DNA of 64,000 bases from Megalopta genalis. Lineage: Eukaryota; Arthropoda; Insecta; Hymenoptera; Halictidae. The DNA is taken from contig NC_135026.1 in the NCBI RefSeq assembly GCF_051020955.1, positions 9,648,501 through 9,712,500 on the forward strand, in the 5' to 3' direction. The translations under genes and the position numbers were made by a program. A model generated the notes under the pieces. That model was not told the origin of the DNA and ran no database searches. It worked only from the letters and a program-made list of their open reading frames with translations. Positions 1-11,784 of this stretch are shown in pieces. Each line of letters starts with the position of its first letter. Positions within the stretch are counted from its first letter, which is position 1.

Positions 1-660
1 AAAGCGAAGGTATTCCCCGCGAAGTCTCTGACGGAAGTTCGCGAACATTAGAGACCGAACGTCGGCACACGCGCGAGCCCTCAAAGGTGGCCGCAGCCAC
101 CGAACGTCCCCCAAGTAGCCGAGCAAATCGCGCGGGATCCCCGGACCGCGATCAACGTCGTTAATTAATAAGTCCTCGCGGCGCAATCCGGCCGATTTGT
201 TGGATACGCGCGACGGTGTCTCTTTGATGGCCCGTGTTTCGCGCGTTTGTCACCGGCGGCATATCAAGCCGGTATTTACGCGGTCGGGGTCCGCGACGAC
301 AAGCTCCCTTTGAGGTTAATAATAGACCCGGTCCAGAGCCCGGCCTGGGTTCTTAATATTTCAGTAATCGCCGTGACCCGGCTCCGCGGATTTACACGTA
401 ACTCGGGCCCGGCCGCTTCTTCCGTCTTTGACACGCCGGCGTGTATCTGAACAGCGGCCGCGTGCGCTCCCGTGAAATTCGCTTTCGGTCGCGTGGACAC
501 GATCTACGTGACACGCCGCGGTGCTGTAATCTCTGCGCCAAGGATATATCTGGACACTTTGTGAACCTTCACTGGGGGGCCTCTTAGCCTCTTACCGTAT
601 CCTCTTCGCAGCTGCACGGTAGTCCTGGGGTGGACGTTTTTTGGGTAAAAGACAATCGTG
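1..660. other. GC-rich low-copy block, no gene recognised
   Basis: GC-rich sequence with no repeat structure that I can see. Open frames of 67 codons (+) and 74 codons (-) overlap each other on opposite strands between 247 and 500. That pattern fits chance in GC-rich DNA, and neither resembles a family I know. It ends abruptly at an AT microsatellite. It could be conserved intergenic or intronic DNA. Confidence 0.5.
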
Positions 661-671
661 CGACTTTGATA

Positions 672-1056
672 TTTCAAGATAATATAATTTATTAATCCAA
701 AGTATGAATAAAAAAAATAATATGAATATATAATAATAATAATAATAAAGTAATAATAGTATGAACAATAATAATAATAATAAAATAATAATATGATAAT
801 AATAATAATAAATATAAATATATATAATTAAATAAATAATATAATATATAATAATAATATAATATTAAATAATAATAATATAAATATAATATTAAATAGA
901 TAATATAAATAAATAAATATATATAATATAAATATACATGAATATATAAACAATAGATATAATAACAAATAATGTAATAATAAAATAAGGCTTACAAATT
1001 CAGTAAATTGAAAAGTAATAATTTTAATTATTTGTTATTATTATTATTATTTTTTA
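672..1056. repeat. TAA/ATA-rich microsatellite tract
   Basis: Nearly 400 bases of interrupted (TAA)n, (ATA)n and (TTA)n with almost no G or C. The lead-in at 660-715 (GACTTTGATATTTCAAGATA, then ATCCAAAGTATGAATAAA) recurs at 2933-3003, next to the palindrome there. The same short sequence therefore borders both tracts. Confidence 0.9.
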
Positions 1057-1776
1057 ATTTGAAATAGGAACCCGATATTTCATTGTAATATAGGCATTAA
1101 AAAACTTTGGCAAGACATATACGAAAATGTTTAAAAGTGATCGATTTCGGACTTATTTAACACGAAAGATTATATAATTCTAAACAAGAATACCTAAATT
1201 TCAAGTGCAATCATCTGCAACCTTCAGTTCTACGCGAGCCTTCATCGAGAGTAGTCGTCTGAGTTATTTTAGTGATGCGCATGCATGTCGCGACAGAAAT
1301 ATGTCCGAGATAGTGTTTACAAAACTTAAAGCGTTGCCTGTACTAAGCAGTATTAACGAAAAGAATTCCGTCTTTTCAAGTCGTGTCGTATAGGTATTAG
1401 CATAGGTTTTATAGGTTATGAAATAGTCTGTACAGCATTGAGTAGAAATTTAAATCTAAAAATAATGTATATTGAATTTATGATTTTAACTAAATAAATC
1501 TATACATATTTGATATAATTGATGTTCTATCTAAATTGTGTTTTATTGTTCAGGCATTAAAAATTTTGTGAATTTTAAGAATCTTTAAACAATTATAACA
1601 ACATTCAAACGAATCATAGGTAATGATTTACTATTTCTAGTTGCATTTTTTGCGTTTTCTTCCTTAGCTACTAATGTGAACGTCACTGCAAATGTGTTTT
1701 AATCGAGATCAATCGTCACAACTAAAGATTTATGCTTACAAAAGAATATAAATCGCCTTTCAGGCTTCTTTCTATA
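1057..1776. other. AT-rich gene-free stretch
   Basis: No supportable gene; a 62-codon frame at 1205-1393 has no recognisable features. A short stretch around 1538-1588 (GCATTAAAAATTTTGTGAAT) resembles 16370-16415, suggesting an old dispersed repeat. Confidence 0.5.
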
Positions 1777-2150
1777 TAGGGTGTCGTTTCATTATTTTTA
1801 CGTCGAGATCGTCCAGAGGTCATGGTATAACAGGTCATTGAATTCGTCTTGACATATTTATATATAATATATATAATATATAATATATAATATATAATAT
1901 ATAATATATAATATATAATATATAATATATATAATATAATATATATAAATATAATATAAATAAAATATATATAAATAAATATAAAATAAAAATATATATA
2001 AAAATATAATATATATAACATTTATATATAATATTTATATTGCAATTTGTAGCCGACTAAAAGCTGATTAACTTTTAATAGGAACATTTCCTTGTCAGAT
2101 TGTCGGAAGTCTGACAGAGAAACGGCTAGAAAAGTCGTGGCGACACTCTG
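1777..2150. mobile_element. Possible MITE with AGGGTGTCG ends and internal AT microsatellite
   Basis: The left end reads TATATAGGGTGTCG (about 1773-1786) and the right end CGACACTCTGTATA (2141-2154), which is its imperfect inverted complement. The interior holds a (ATATAATAT)n tract at 1855-2030, which alone produces a 99-codon Tyr/Ile-rich reading frame that is not a gene. The ends match the CAGGGTGTC-type termini seen elsewhere in the window. Only about 12 bases match, so chance is possible. Confidence 0.35.
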
Positions 2151-2974
2151 TATATCGTCTATCGACGCCGCCATTTTGAATTTCGAATAATTGGCTCCAG
2201 ATTCGTTATCAGCGAGCCAGAAAACCTCAAATTACGAAGTTCCAGGAATATTTGACGAAATCCTGACTTTTGGCCAAGAATTACCGACCTTCGGACCACT
2301 GTCCGCTACCCAAATGAAGGACCCACTCGGCTCGCGGTCCGCGTCCCAAGCGAGTTCCGAAGCGTCTCGCAGATGGACCGATAACGGGCACAATGCTTTT
2401 ATTTTATGGCCCCGAGTTAGGCTTGTACCTGCACAGAATTTATCGGCCGACGGTTAGTTCGGCAGGTGGATACAGTTAGGCCAGATTTTCTGACTCGGTT
2501 TTCTACGCTGCTCCTAATTGATAGGAAATGACCTGGACTCTGGTGGTGGAGTGTTGCTCTTTCGGGTGCCACTTACTTGCTACCGCTGAGTTTGTTTTCG
2601 GACGGGCGATCTGTTGGCTAGATACGGAACTGTGAAAGCTTCAGAGAGAATGGTCACACTTAGCCGACGAGAGAGAGATAACCCGGCAGTGCACGCGTGA
2701 ACTGTTGAAACAGAAGTGGCCACGTGGATTGCCCGTGGACACCCGGTATCAAGTGACATTTATTCGTAATAATTAGACTACGGATTTTATGCATTTATGG
2801 CAAAAAGGAGTATACAAAACAGTAAATGTGTTAGAAAAATTTAACAATACTATTGGATTCTTTTTCAATTATTAAAACTTTTAAGGATGAAAATAAGTTT
2901 CGATTTAATTGCTGTTCGTTGCAGTCGTTTTCGACTTTGATATTTCAAGATATTTGTTTTCCTAAACCCTTTGA
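2151..2974. other. Low-copy stretch, no gene recognised
   Basis: Mixed-composition DNA with an 88-codon frame at 2191-2457 that has no known motifs. A 30-40 base stretch at about 2772-2808 (GACTACGGATTTTATGCATT) recurs at 36499-36535 and, more weakly, 38516-38553. The part around 2155-2230 weakly resembles 6770-6850. Confidence 0.4.
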
Positions 2975-3163
2975 AGCTTTGAAATCCAAAGTATTAATAA
3001 AATAATAATAATAATATAATGATAATAATTGTTATATAATAGTAGAATATATAATATAATATAATATATATATGTATATATATAATATATTTTGTTGTTA
3101 TATAACAATTATTATCATTATATTATTATCGTTATTTTATTAATACTTTGGATTTCAAAGCTT
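2975..3163. repeat. AT-rich inverted repeat (palindrome)
   Basis: The left arm starts at about 2975 (AAGCTTTGAAATCCAAAGTA) and runs to about 3043. The right arm, about 3098-3163, is its close reverse complement and ends GGATTTCAAAGCTT. The spacer is a TA-rich 50-60 bases. A further partial copy of the right arm follows at 3218-3274. The structure could fold into a long hairpin or cruciform. Confidence 0.8.
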
Positions 3164-3382
<219 letters not shown>

Positions 3383-4545
3383 TTAAAGTGCTGTAACTTT
3401 GCGAGAAAAAATCGCAGCGAAGTTCTCTTTTTTTTAAATTAAAGAAGAAGGATCAAGCTTCATTCAGTTGCTAACGGCATCTGCCAAACAAATTTTACCA
3501 AATCCGTACATTTCGACAAACTCGACAATTACCAGTATGACAAACATGGTCTCGCATTTAACGAGCTACAATGATGGAAGCGCGTAAAACTTAAAATCCA
3601 GGAACACAACCTTAAAGTAGAGACTTCAAGCTTCAATTTGAGAACAAAGTCGTCATCCTATGATGATTTTTCGGGGAATTATCAACGGTCAAAAATTGGC
3701 CAATTTTTATCCCAAAATTTGCCTATGCTATAATTTCTTTGAACATCAAAGACATTAACGTCCGCTTCGAACCTCGGCGAATTTTACTCACAGAATCTGA
3801 ACTGCATGTTGATGGAACAATTAGTACAGTCTTCCTGAGAATTCCACGAACTATCGGAGCTCGACGGCGTAACTCGACAACTGGAACTTCCTAAGTCCCG
3901 TGAAAGATTTTTCTAATTTGTCCGAGGTCGTTCGTTCCGTTCGCGCCGAGGTGTTCACGGTTTCCCTCGGCAAGGTGGAACTTTCTTCGGCAAGTTCTCC
4001 CCGGGGGTGGTGCGGGGGAGGGGAGACGGGTCTTCCGCCCGATGGAGAGATCATTTTCAGTTAGGCCGTCGGCTTAAAGGGTAGAGAGAGAGTCGGGGCG
4101 CGCGCGTGCCGCAAATAAGCGTCGATAAATCCGAGGCGTAATACAAGCGGGTCGGCCGCGGGGCAACTTAATCCGGGGCCAAATTAAATCGTGGCCCCGA
4201 CAAATCTGTGCTTTCCGAGTGATTTGTGGTTCCGTTTGATGCCCGCCTACCCGCCCGCCCGCCGCCTCCCCCATATCGGAAATAGCTTGAACCGTTACTG
4301 GCCCGGCGATATTCCGTCGCACACGGACAACGATGGAATCTCCGAACCTCCGCTTCCCTTCACCCCTCGTTCTTCGACTTCTCACGTCGATGCACGCGGT
4401 GGTCTGAAAATCAATCGTTACTCGCCAAAATTCAATTTTTCAACTTTCATATTTCAACGAAATCGTTTCTTCCGTGTAAGGTTAAACGGGCTTGTATCGG
4501 ATTACGATTACTCGAGGAACTATAATTACAAAGTGAATCAATTAC
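3383..4545. other. Low-copy DNA with GC-rich block at 3770-4400
   Basis: No gene is supported. Frames of 67-119 codons lie on both strands at 3851-4550 and overlap each other. The GC-rich portion contains no repeat that I can see; the AT-richer part before 3770 is also unremarkable. Confidence 0.45.
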
Positions 4546-4550
4546 GTTAG

Positions 4551-5395
4551 ACTTCAATTACATTGTGTTTCAATTACATTGTAATTGAATTACACATTGT
4601 ATTTCAATTATATTGTGATTCGCGCGCGCGCGCGCGCGATCACGTCGTAATTCAATTACACTATGATTCGATTACATCGTAATTCGATTACACTAAGATT
4701 CAATTACATTGTAATTCGATTACATGATGATTCAATTACATTGTGATTCAATTACATTATGATTCGGTTACATTTTAATTCAATTACGTTGTAATTCAGT
4801 TACATTATGATTCAATTACATTATGATTGGATTACATTATGATTCGGTTACATTTTAATTCAATTACGTTGTAATTCAGTTACATTACGATTCAATTACG
4901 TTATGATTCAATTACATTGTATTTTAATTACAATATGATTCTCAATTACATTGTATTTCAATATTACGATTCAATTACATTATGATTGGATTACATTATA
5001 ATTCAATTACATTTTGATTCGATTACATTATAATTCATATACATATTGTATTACAGTTAGATTGTATTTCAATTACATTGTGATTCACACAATTAGAAAG
5101 TATTTCGTAATTCAAATCGCCATTCAAGTATATTACAATGTAATTCGTAATCCATTAGCACTTCAATGACAAAATAGTGAGTAATTCAATTATATCAACC
5201 ACGAATTACAATATAGTTGTATTACATTACTTACGAATTACAATGTACTACAATTACACTGTAATTCTATTACATTGTATTTCAAGTAATCTCGTGATTT
5301 AAATAATTAATAACTGAATTATGTTAGTTTGAATTATGTAAATTAAATTACAATGTAGTTGAATTACATTCTAATTGAAATGCAATGTAATTCAC
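4551..5395. repeat. 16-bp tandem array (ATTCAATTACATTRTG)
   Basis: About 45-50 copies of a 16-base unit, best ordered from 4640 to 5040 and decayed after 5100. Many units are close to self-complementary (TGTAATTCAATTACA), so the array can pair with itself. A higher-order block of about 80 bases repeats at 4761 and 4843. A (CG)9 run at 4621-4638 interrupts it. Confidence 0.9.
4621..4638. repeat. (CG)9 dinucleotide run
   Basis: Eighteen bases of alternating CG lie inside an otherwise AT-rich array. Alternating CG is a classic Z-DNA-prone sequence. A similar run occurs at 34097-34118. Confidence 0.95.
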
Positions 5396-5558
5396 TTACG
5401 TAATTTTATTTCCATAATACATCGTACAAAAATGAAAGTTTGCACAAAGCTCCACAGTTTAGATTTAATTCAGTGCATCAATAATAACTTCAGTAAATTT
5501 ACAAAATTTTTCGGTTATTTCTACACGCCATGAAAGTTCGTTTTTTTTATGAAGGAAA

Positions 5559-5792
5559 TTTTTATGAAGGAAAAAATTAATTTAATTGGCCTCAGGAACC
5601 AGCCATTCCCGATTTCGAATAACTTTTGGGTCACCCTGTATATAACTATCATAGGATCATAATAATTGTAAAGCGGGCTACATTTAAATTCTGAAAGTGT
5701 ACGAGAATGATGATGTTCTTATCTATAAAAGTAATTATATATTTTGCAAAAGAAATATATTTTATATATTTTGTAAATATTTTTCATAATAT
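5559..5792. repeat. 235-bp dispersed duplication, copy 1 (includes MITE right arm)
   Basis: This segment is about 94% identical by eye to 10239-10474. The first 80 bases are the right arm of the palindromic MITE that is complete at 9973-10322, ending at CACCCTG (5638). The remaining 150 bases are flank, yet they are also shared, ending at TTTTTCATAATAT in both copies. No left MITE arm is present here. Confidence 0.85.
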
Positions 5793-7465
5793 TTTTGTTA
5801 CATACATTTGTTTGTGACAATGATCTTCTACAGTCACGATGGCACTGAATACACCAATACAGTCCTATGAAAGTGCATATCAGCAAATGTTCAAGAGAAA
5901 ACAGAAACAAAGCAAAAACGTCGTGAACCAAAAAACGATTGCCTCAAATTCGAAAAATCTGAAATCTGTAACCTTTGCCATCCACGCGACTCTGGAAGCT
6001 GTTTCCTCGCGTGGGAACGCGGCTTAAGAATCGCGAGTACGTCCTCGAACCCCCATTCCCTTGATTCTTTAACGAACGTATTCTTCGACGAAAAAGGCTC
6101 TCGCAGAGGAGGCAAGGGTGAAAATAAAAGGAGCTGTGGCGCGCGCACCTGGTGAGATTTCGCAGCGGTTCAGAATCGTCGAATCGTGGTCAAAACCACA
6201 AAAATCAATTTTCCTTTGAAGCCGTCGTTTTTCATAATACAATGTAATCATGCTGTTATTTTTAATAGATGCAGTTTTTCGGTGAAATAATACATCTATT
6301 ATACCTCACGCACTTACTTTAATTTATATGCATTTTTTTCTTTTTTTATGTTTTTTGTCTTTCCCTTTTTTCTACATTTTTTTAATTTTTTTGCAATCTT
6401 TGTTCAACTTATTTTGTTTTTGTTGCGACTAGTGGATTTATTAGCCGTATACAATAAATAATAATGTTAATAATGACAATAATTTTTAAACTTATGCATA
6501 AAGCTCATACGAAGGACAAATTTGTTGTTTTCGTGAGAAACATCTTCATTACCGAACTGTTTTGAATTTATTACTTTTTGCAAACAGACAATCGATTTCA
6601 AGGTTATGTTTGTCAAAATAAAGTTATAATAATATCGATGAAACTTTGGGAATCTTTTCTCCGGAATTTTTTCTTTCGCATATTTCTTTTCATACATCGA
6701 AGGGTTGAAACAGCCCCCGAAATTGTCGGTCAGAGCTTTCTAATTTTTTCGAAAACCTTTCGGCCATATTGTATATCGTCCATTTTGTTTTTTGAAATTT
6801 CAAAGTCAGATTTACAATCGGCGACCATGGAAACATCAGGGCGCAAGTTTTCGATTGAATACAGAAGCGTTTCGAGGTTTTGGCCACATTTTCGAGATTT
6901 GGGACCAACGCGCGAGCCGGTCCAGGGGTCTCTGGGATCACGCCGCGCCTCAGATCGATAGAACCCTTAACGGCGGATAAATAGCGAACGCTGACGGGGA
7001 GATTGAAGCCAGCCGTTTCGCGGCTGAACTGAACTTCGCTAATTGCCCGGGATAATCGAAGTTAACGGTCCCGGGGAGCGATTTTAACGGTCGCGGCGTA
7101 GTCGAGGGATTCTTCGCGATGAGATCATCGCGGAAGACCGCGCGGAACCGCGGGGGGAGAGGCGGGGGCCGCGTCGTTTTCCACGTGCCACGCGTTTCCC
7201 AGCCAGCCTCACCTGCGATCGTGTCCGCCGGCTGGCTAATTAAGGGACTGAGAAAGTTATGAGACAACCTTTGACACTCTGGGAAGCCGAGAGGTTCATT
7301 GCTGCGGGGGAAAAAAGCAGATTTCTTTCATTCGACGGCTTAGGCTGCGTTCACACTGGATTTCAATTTTTTTTTTTACTTTAACTTTGTATCAAGTGGT
7401 TCCAAACCTCTGTATTTTTTATTTATTTTTTTTTCGTAATCTTGTAACGGGTAATTTCCTGTACA
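5793..7465. other. Gene-free stretch: AT/T-rich then GC-rich block
   Basis: 5793-6890 is AT-rich, with a T-rich run near 6330-6430. 6890-7330 is a GC-rich low-copy block. Frames of 60-127 codons occur on both strands (for example 6578-6961 + and 6950-7267 -) but overlap others and show no recognisable domain. Confidence 0.45.
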
Positions 7466-7610
7466 CAGGGTGTCCCAAAAGTTAGTCAAAATCGGAAAAC
7501 GGGGAGTTTCTGAAGTAATTTGAAGTAACTCTTTCCTTTACAAGAATGTTCTTCAAGGCATCGTTAACGAGTTATTAATGAAAACACTGACCAATGATAG
7601 TCGAGCTCAC
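7466..7610 (+). mobile_element. Left arm of the palindromic CAGGGTGTCCC MITE
   Basis: It starts CAGGGTGTCCCAAAAGTTAG and continues with the same order of blocks as the left arm at 9973 (TTTGAAGTAACT, then TTAACGAGTTATTAATGAAA). The match fades after about 7610 and no right arm follows. It is an older, truncated copy of the family. Confidence 0.75.
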
Positions 7611-7689
7611 CCATCCTAACGAAACCCTTACGAATTACACGGTTGACAGTTGCCCAGACTTTATAAGATCTGTCGAGATTGGCGAATGC

Positions 7690-8336
7690 ACTGCAGATAT
7701 AGGGTAGGTCTAAGTTAGACCTAAGTTAGATCTAAATTAGGTCTAAGTTGAAATTGAGTTAGATTTAATTGAGTTTTGTCTAAGTTAAAATTAGGTTAGT
7801 ACTAAGTCTAAATTGGGTTTGGTATAAGTTAAAATTAGGTTTGGAGTTAAAGCTAAAAAGTTAAAATTGTTTTAGGTCTAATTTAAAATTAGGTTATTGT
7901 TATCTAAGTTAAAATCGGGCTATGTCTAAGTTAAAATCAGGTTAGTTCTGAGTTTAAATTGGATTTAAGTGAAAATCAGGTTCGGACTAAGTTAAAATTG
8001 ATTTACATCTAAGTTAAAATTGGGTCAAGTCTAAATTAAAATTGGGTTAGGTTTCACTTAAAATCGGTTTAGGTCTAAGTTAAAATAGAGTTTGCTCTAA
8101 GTTCCGCGCGCAATAAAAAGCCAACGTCCAACAAGGCGGCGGTTTAAAACCGTCTCTGGTAACATTTCGCCCTTAAACAAGGTAGAAAAGGGACCGCTAG
8201 GACTTTCTAGAGAATCTTGTATGTCAGAATCATCTGGCTATCCGGAGTGAATTTATGAAACTACCTAACTAGGTCTAAGTTAAAAATGGATACGGTCTGA
8301 GTTAGATCAGACATAGTTCCAGGCGAGGTCCAGATT
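7690..8336. repeat. Degenerate ~22-bp array (GGTCTAAGTTAAAATTGG), split by 160-bp insertion
   Basis: Roughly 20 imperfect units with the recurring words TTAGGTCTAAGTTAAAATTG fill 7690-8103 and resume at 8268-8336. The units contain TTAGG, the insect telomere motif, but the order is not telomeric. The interruption at 8104-8267 is GC-richer and unrelated. Confidence 0.85.
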
Positions 8337-9972
8337 AGGTCTGGTTCCATCTGTTTAACAAATCGTGAGCAAACACGTTGAATTTTGCCGAGCCTGGTCT
8401 ATTGATTCGGGCCAAAATTTGCCCCGGAGCGATACTAATTTCCAGGATATCGTTTCTTCTCCCTCGAATTCGTATCGAAGTCAGGACTCGCATTATCGAA
8501 CCTCTACGATGTATATTTAAGAGACGGTTCTCCAACATTTGCGGGAATATTAAACGTATTTTGTCTTCGGCCGGAGATCCCTCCTCGTTTCGCTATTTGC
8601 CAACCAGATGAGGCCCGGCGGAACGAGGTATATCGATTGGCGGTCGCCTAACGATCACAGCGCGTATTGCTCCGCCGCGTATTGCACCGCCGCGCCGCGC
8701 CGCACCGCACCGGAATCACTCTCGTTTTCGAGCGGCGCTGTGTTCTCCTTCCGGCGACGCGAGCACAGAAGAGGGGTGGGGGGAGATTTCGACGGTGCTC
8801 CTTCTGCTCTTGGAACCGGCGGGAAGAATTAAAATTCATGGGCGCGCGGCGCCGCGGTCGGTAACAACCGTGCCGCGGGGAACGAGACGCGGCAGGAGGG
8901 GAGGGGGGAGCAGCCCGAAGAAAAAACAGTTCACCCTGGACAGAAACTCGAGCGCGCTTGTCAGCGACTTTGTCCCCGCACAATAGTGTCCCGACGTTTT
9001 CGCCGAACAATGATCAAGTTTATGGAATAACACGCTTTCACGTCCGCGTCCCGCGGTTCTTATGCTGGCCGACACCGAAATCGCGTGCGGCACTTTGCAT
9101 CCGCCAAGCAAACTTCCCTTGAAAATAGCTGATTTTGCCCGTATAAACGCCGTTTCTCTTCGAGAAGATACATGCTTACATTGGCGGAGGCGAGGACGCT
9201 ATGAGCAATTTTTTCCTAGACCAGCGGTGCTGGTTACTGTGCGGCAGCCAATTACGGTGCCTTTTCTTTATTTTCAAGCATGATTAACTTTATGTTTACC
9301 CAATAAAACGTTTTGTTATTTAAAGTCGATTAATTATTTATTCATTAATATTGAGCATGTGAACGAAGGAAGTTCTTAAAATACCACAAGAATTGTTCAA
9401 ATTTTTTGATACCGAGTTCGCGAATTTTCTGCAAAGCTTGTGAGAAAGCTTAAGAAAATTCTGAACGAATGAAGAATTTTTTTGCTTTTAGTTTCAATTT
9501 TAGTAGGGTTATGTCAAGGTTATTTAATATTAAACTCCTGAAGGCAGGGCACAGTAATTGACATCTCTAACCTGTTTGTGTTGCCGTTATTCGCACGGAG
9601 ACATAACCTAAATCTAACCACCAAACGACGTGGTTTTTTGAAACTCGAAGTATTATTTTACGCCTTTTTTTGATAAAAACAACGAGAACTAGAGATCATC
9701 TTCGATTAGGTCCTCATTTTAATGACAAAGTGAAGACATTTTACGAAAGCAATACTAAAATAGCAAATGCAGTGTTGTATATGGGTCACTTTAAACTGAT
9801 TTACTACATTTATTATGTGAAACACGTTTGATTAGCAACGAATTCCATTTTTAAGATGGTAAATTCTAACGATCCTTATGCATGTTCCTTCGCGATTATG
9901 TTCAGGTGGAAGATTTAGAATTTACTAAAATAAAATTTCAAAATTATTTAAAAATTATACAACAATTATCTA
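8337..9972. other. GC-rich low-copy block (8340-9290) then AT-rich DNA
   Basis: The GC-rich block contains a CCGCCGCG-type stretch near 8665-8705 and many overlapping frames on both strands (up to 120 codons, 8648-9010 -). None has a coherent start, domain or neighbour. From 9290 to 9972 the sequence is AT-rich and I see nothing in it. Confidence 0.45.
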
Positions 9973-10322
9973 TTGTTGTCCCAAAAGTCACTCGCAATCG
10001 GGAAATAAATGGTTCCTGAGGTTATTTGAAGTAACTTTTTCCTCAGCGCAAATACAATCCGCGGCTTTGTTTACGAGTTATTGACGAAAAACAGTGAGAT
10101 CGACTGGCACAAGGCCGCTGAGCCAACGAGCGGACGGAGCCCAATTCCGCTAATTGGTTCGGCCGCCTAGCGCCAGCCGAGCTCGCCTCTCATTGGCCAG
10201 TGTTTTTCGTTAATAACTCGTTAACGATGCCTCGGAGAAAATTTTTATGAAGGAAAAAATTACTTTAATTGGCCTCAGGAAACCAGCCATTCCCGATTTC
10301 GAATAACTTTCGGGTCACCCTG
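9973..10322. mobile_element. Complete palindromic MITE, about 350 bp
   Basis: Two arms of about 120-130 bases are reverse complements of each other. TCCCAAAAGTCACTCGCAAT, then GGTTCCTGAGG, then GAGTTATTGACGAAAAACA on the left pair with the blocks at 10196-10322. The right end is CACCCTG; the left end has decayed to TTGTTGTCCC. The roughly 100-base GC-rich loop holds a smaller palindrome (CCAATTCCGCTAATTGG). There is no coding capacity. The superfamily is uncertain; CAGGGTGTCCC ends and TA-rich flanks would fit a Tc1/mariner-type MITE. Confidence 0.85.
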
Positions 10323-10474
10323 TACATAACTATCGTAGGATCATAGCAATTGTAAAGCGGGCTTCATTTAAATTCTGAAAGTGTACACGAATGATGATGT
10401 TCTTATCTATAAAAGTAATTATATATTTTGCAAAAGAAATATATTTTGTATTTTGTAAATATTTTTCATAATAT
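10239..10474. repeat. 235-bp dispersed duplication, copy 2
   Basis: This is the partner of 5559-5792. It begins inside the right arm of the MITE and runs about 150 bases past the MITE end. Differences are scattered single bases. Confidence 0.85.
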
Positions 10475-11149
10475 CTGCAACATTTCTTTATGGAAAAGAA
10501 AATTTTCGGAGGGATACCAATTAAATATTTGTTTCTTCTTGTAAGGATAATAATCTATGCTGCTAGTCTATATATTAATCTTTTTACTGTTCGATGCTTC
10601 GTCACCTTATTTTCATCGTAAACGCGTCGAATCTACGGTACAATGGTAACAATCATGCTAACACGCAGGCTGTTTGAAAACGTTCTACAATTCCCGGACA
10701 TTCCCCAAGAAAGAAACGGCCGTACCGAGTTTTCAGTAGAACGTGTTAAAAAACGATCCAAGTTATATTTCACGCACGTTATTGCGGTTCAGTCAGTAGC
10801 GTAAAATTATGGTGAAGACGCTCGAGGGTAATGGGCGTCTAAAAAGGGACTTTTCTTGCGCGTTTCGCAGATTACACACGGCATTCAGCATAGCGCAACG
10901 CCAGCCACGAAGGCTGGACATAAAAAGGATAGTAAATGTCTCTTGTTCTTTCTCGTACCATAAAGCATACATTTCCCCGGTGCAATAATACTCCAATATG
11001 TTACAATAAAATCGCTGAAATATTACAAAGTCACGTGACGCGAGCCTTAACGGATCGCAAATAACCAGAAACGATTAACTCGAGCCTTCGGATTCATACT
11101 AGTGTTCCCTTCAAAAATGAACAGAACATCTTGGTTACAAAGTGGTCTC
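10475..11149. other. Gene-free low-copy stretch
   Basis: No repeat or gene is seen. A 67-codon minus-strand frame (10793-10996) has no identifiable features. Confidence 0.45.
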
Positions 11150-11485
11150 CGGTTTAACGGTTTCCGATCGAATTTTCGTTATCTAAATGCATGCAAAAAT
11201 TATGAAAAAAGATTTGAAGCGTCGCCGCTGTCGAGGTGCATTTTTCAGATTTCTTGCCAATTTTTAAGTTTATAATCTTAGTTGTCAAAAATGAGAAGTT
11301 TCATTCTTAGTTACAGGATATCCTCTGTTTCCGATCGAATTTTTGTTATTTAAATGCGTGCAAAAATTATGAAAAAGAATGCGACACATCGCGGCTGTCG
11401 GTGCGCATTTTTCAGAATTTTCACCGATTTTTAGCTTAATAATCCAAGTTGTAAAAAATGAAAAACTTCGAAAAATGCATAGAAG
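11150..11485. repeat. Tandem duplication, period 167 bp
   Basis: TTTCCGATCGAATTTTCGTT at 11161 recurs at 11328, followed in both by ATGCAAAAATTATGAAAAA and GTGC/GCGCATTTTTCAGA, in the same order. The copies look about 80% alike, so the duplication is not recent. Confidence 0.85.
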
Positions 11486-11718
11486 TAGAAATAGCACACT
11501 TGCCGTATTTTTATAGTAACAACACACTATCGCAATAGTGACTTCAGATTTTCCAATCCGGTGCGCCATAGTTGGAACGAATAAAAAGCAATTTTTCGTC
11601 TTTTTTCGCGCGTAAACGCAAAATCACTTTTTATATTAATACTTTTTAATTATTCTGAAAAATATAAAAATATAACTGTACATAATCAGAAGTACCGGCA
11701 ACAATGTCAAAGGCAATG

Positions 11719-11784
11719 TTGGCTGAGCTGATAGAGCTTCCGACTACGAAACGTCTGCGTGTGGGTTTCGAAACCTCTTGCGAC
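11719..11784 (+). other. tRNA-like stretch (SINE head or tRNA pseudogene)
   Basis: A box-A-like GGCTGAGCTGATAGAGC is followed 30 bases later by a box-B-like GGGTTTCGAAACC. The middle (CCGACTACGAAACGTCTG) resembles an anticodon arm with a TACG loop as in arginine tRNA. The acceptor stem pairs poorly and the T-loop has an extra T, so it is not a functional tRNA. No SINE tail is recognised. Confidence 0.4.

Noticed and set aside
1722..2021. Tyr/Ile repeat protein of 99 codons
   Set aside because: Encoded by an (ATATAATAT)n microsatellite.
4551..5395. CRISPR-like array
   Set aside because: Units are directly adjacent 16-mers with no unique spacers, and the sequence context is eukaryotic.
11719..11784. 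Functional arginine tRNA
   Set aside because: Box A/B-like words are present, but the acceptor stem and T-arm do not fold properly.
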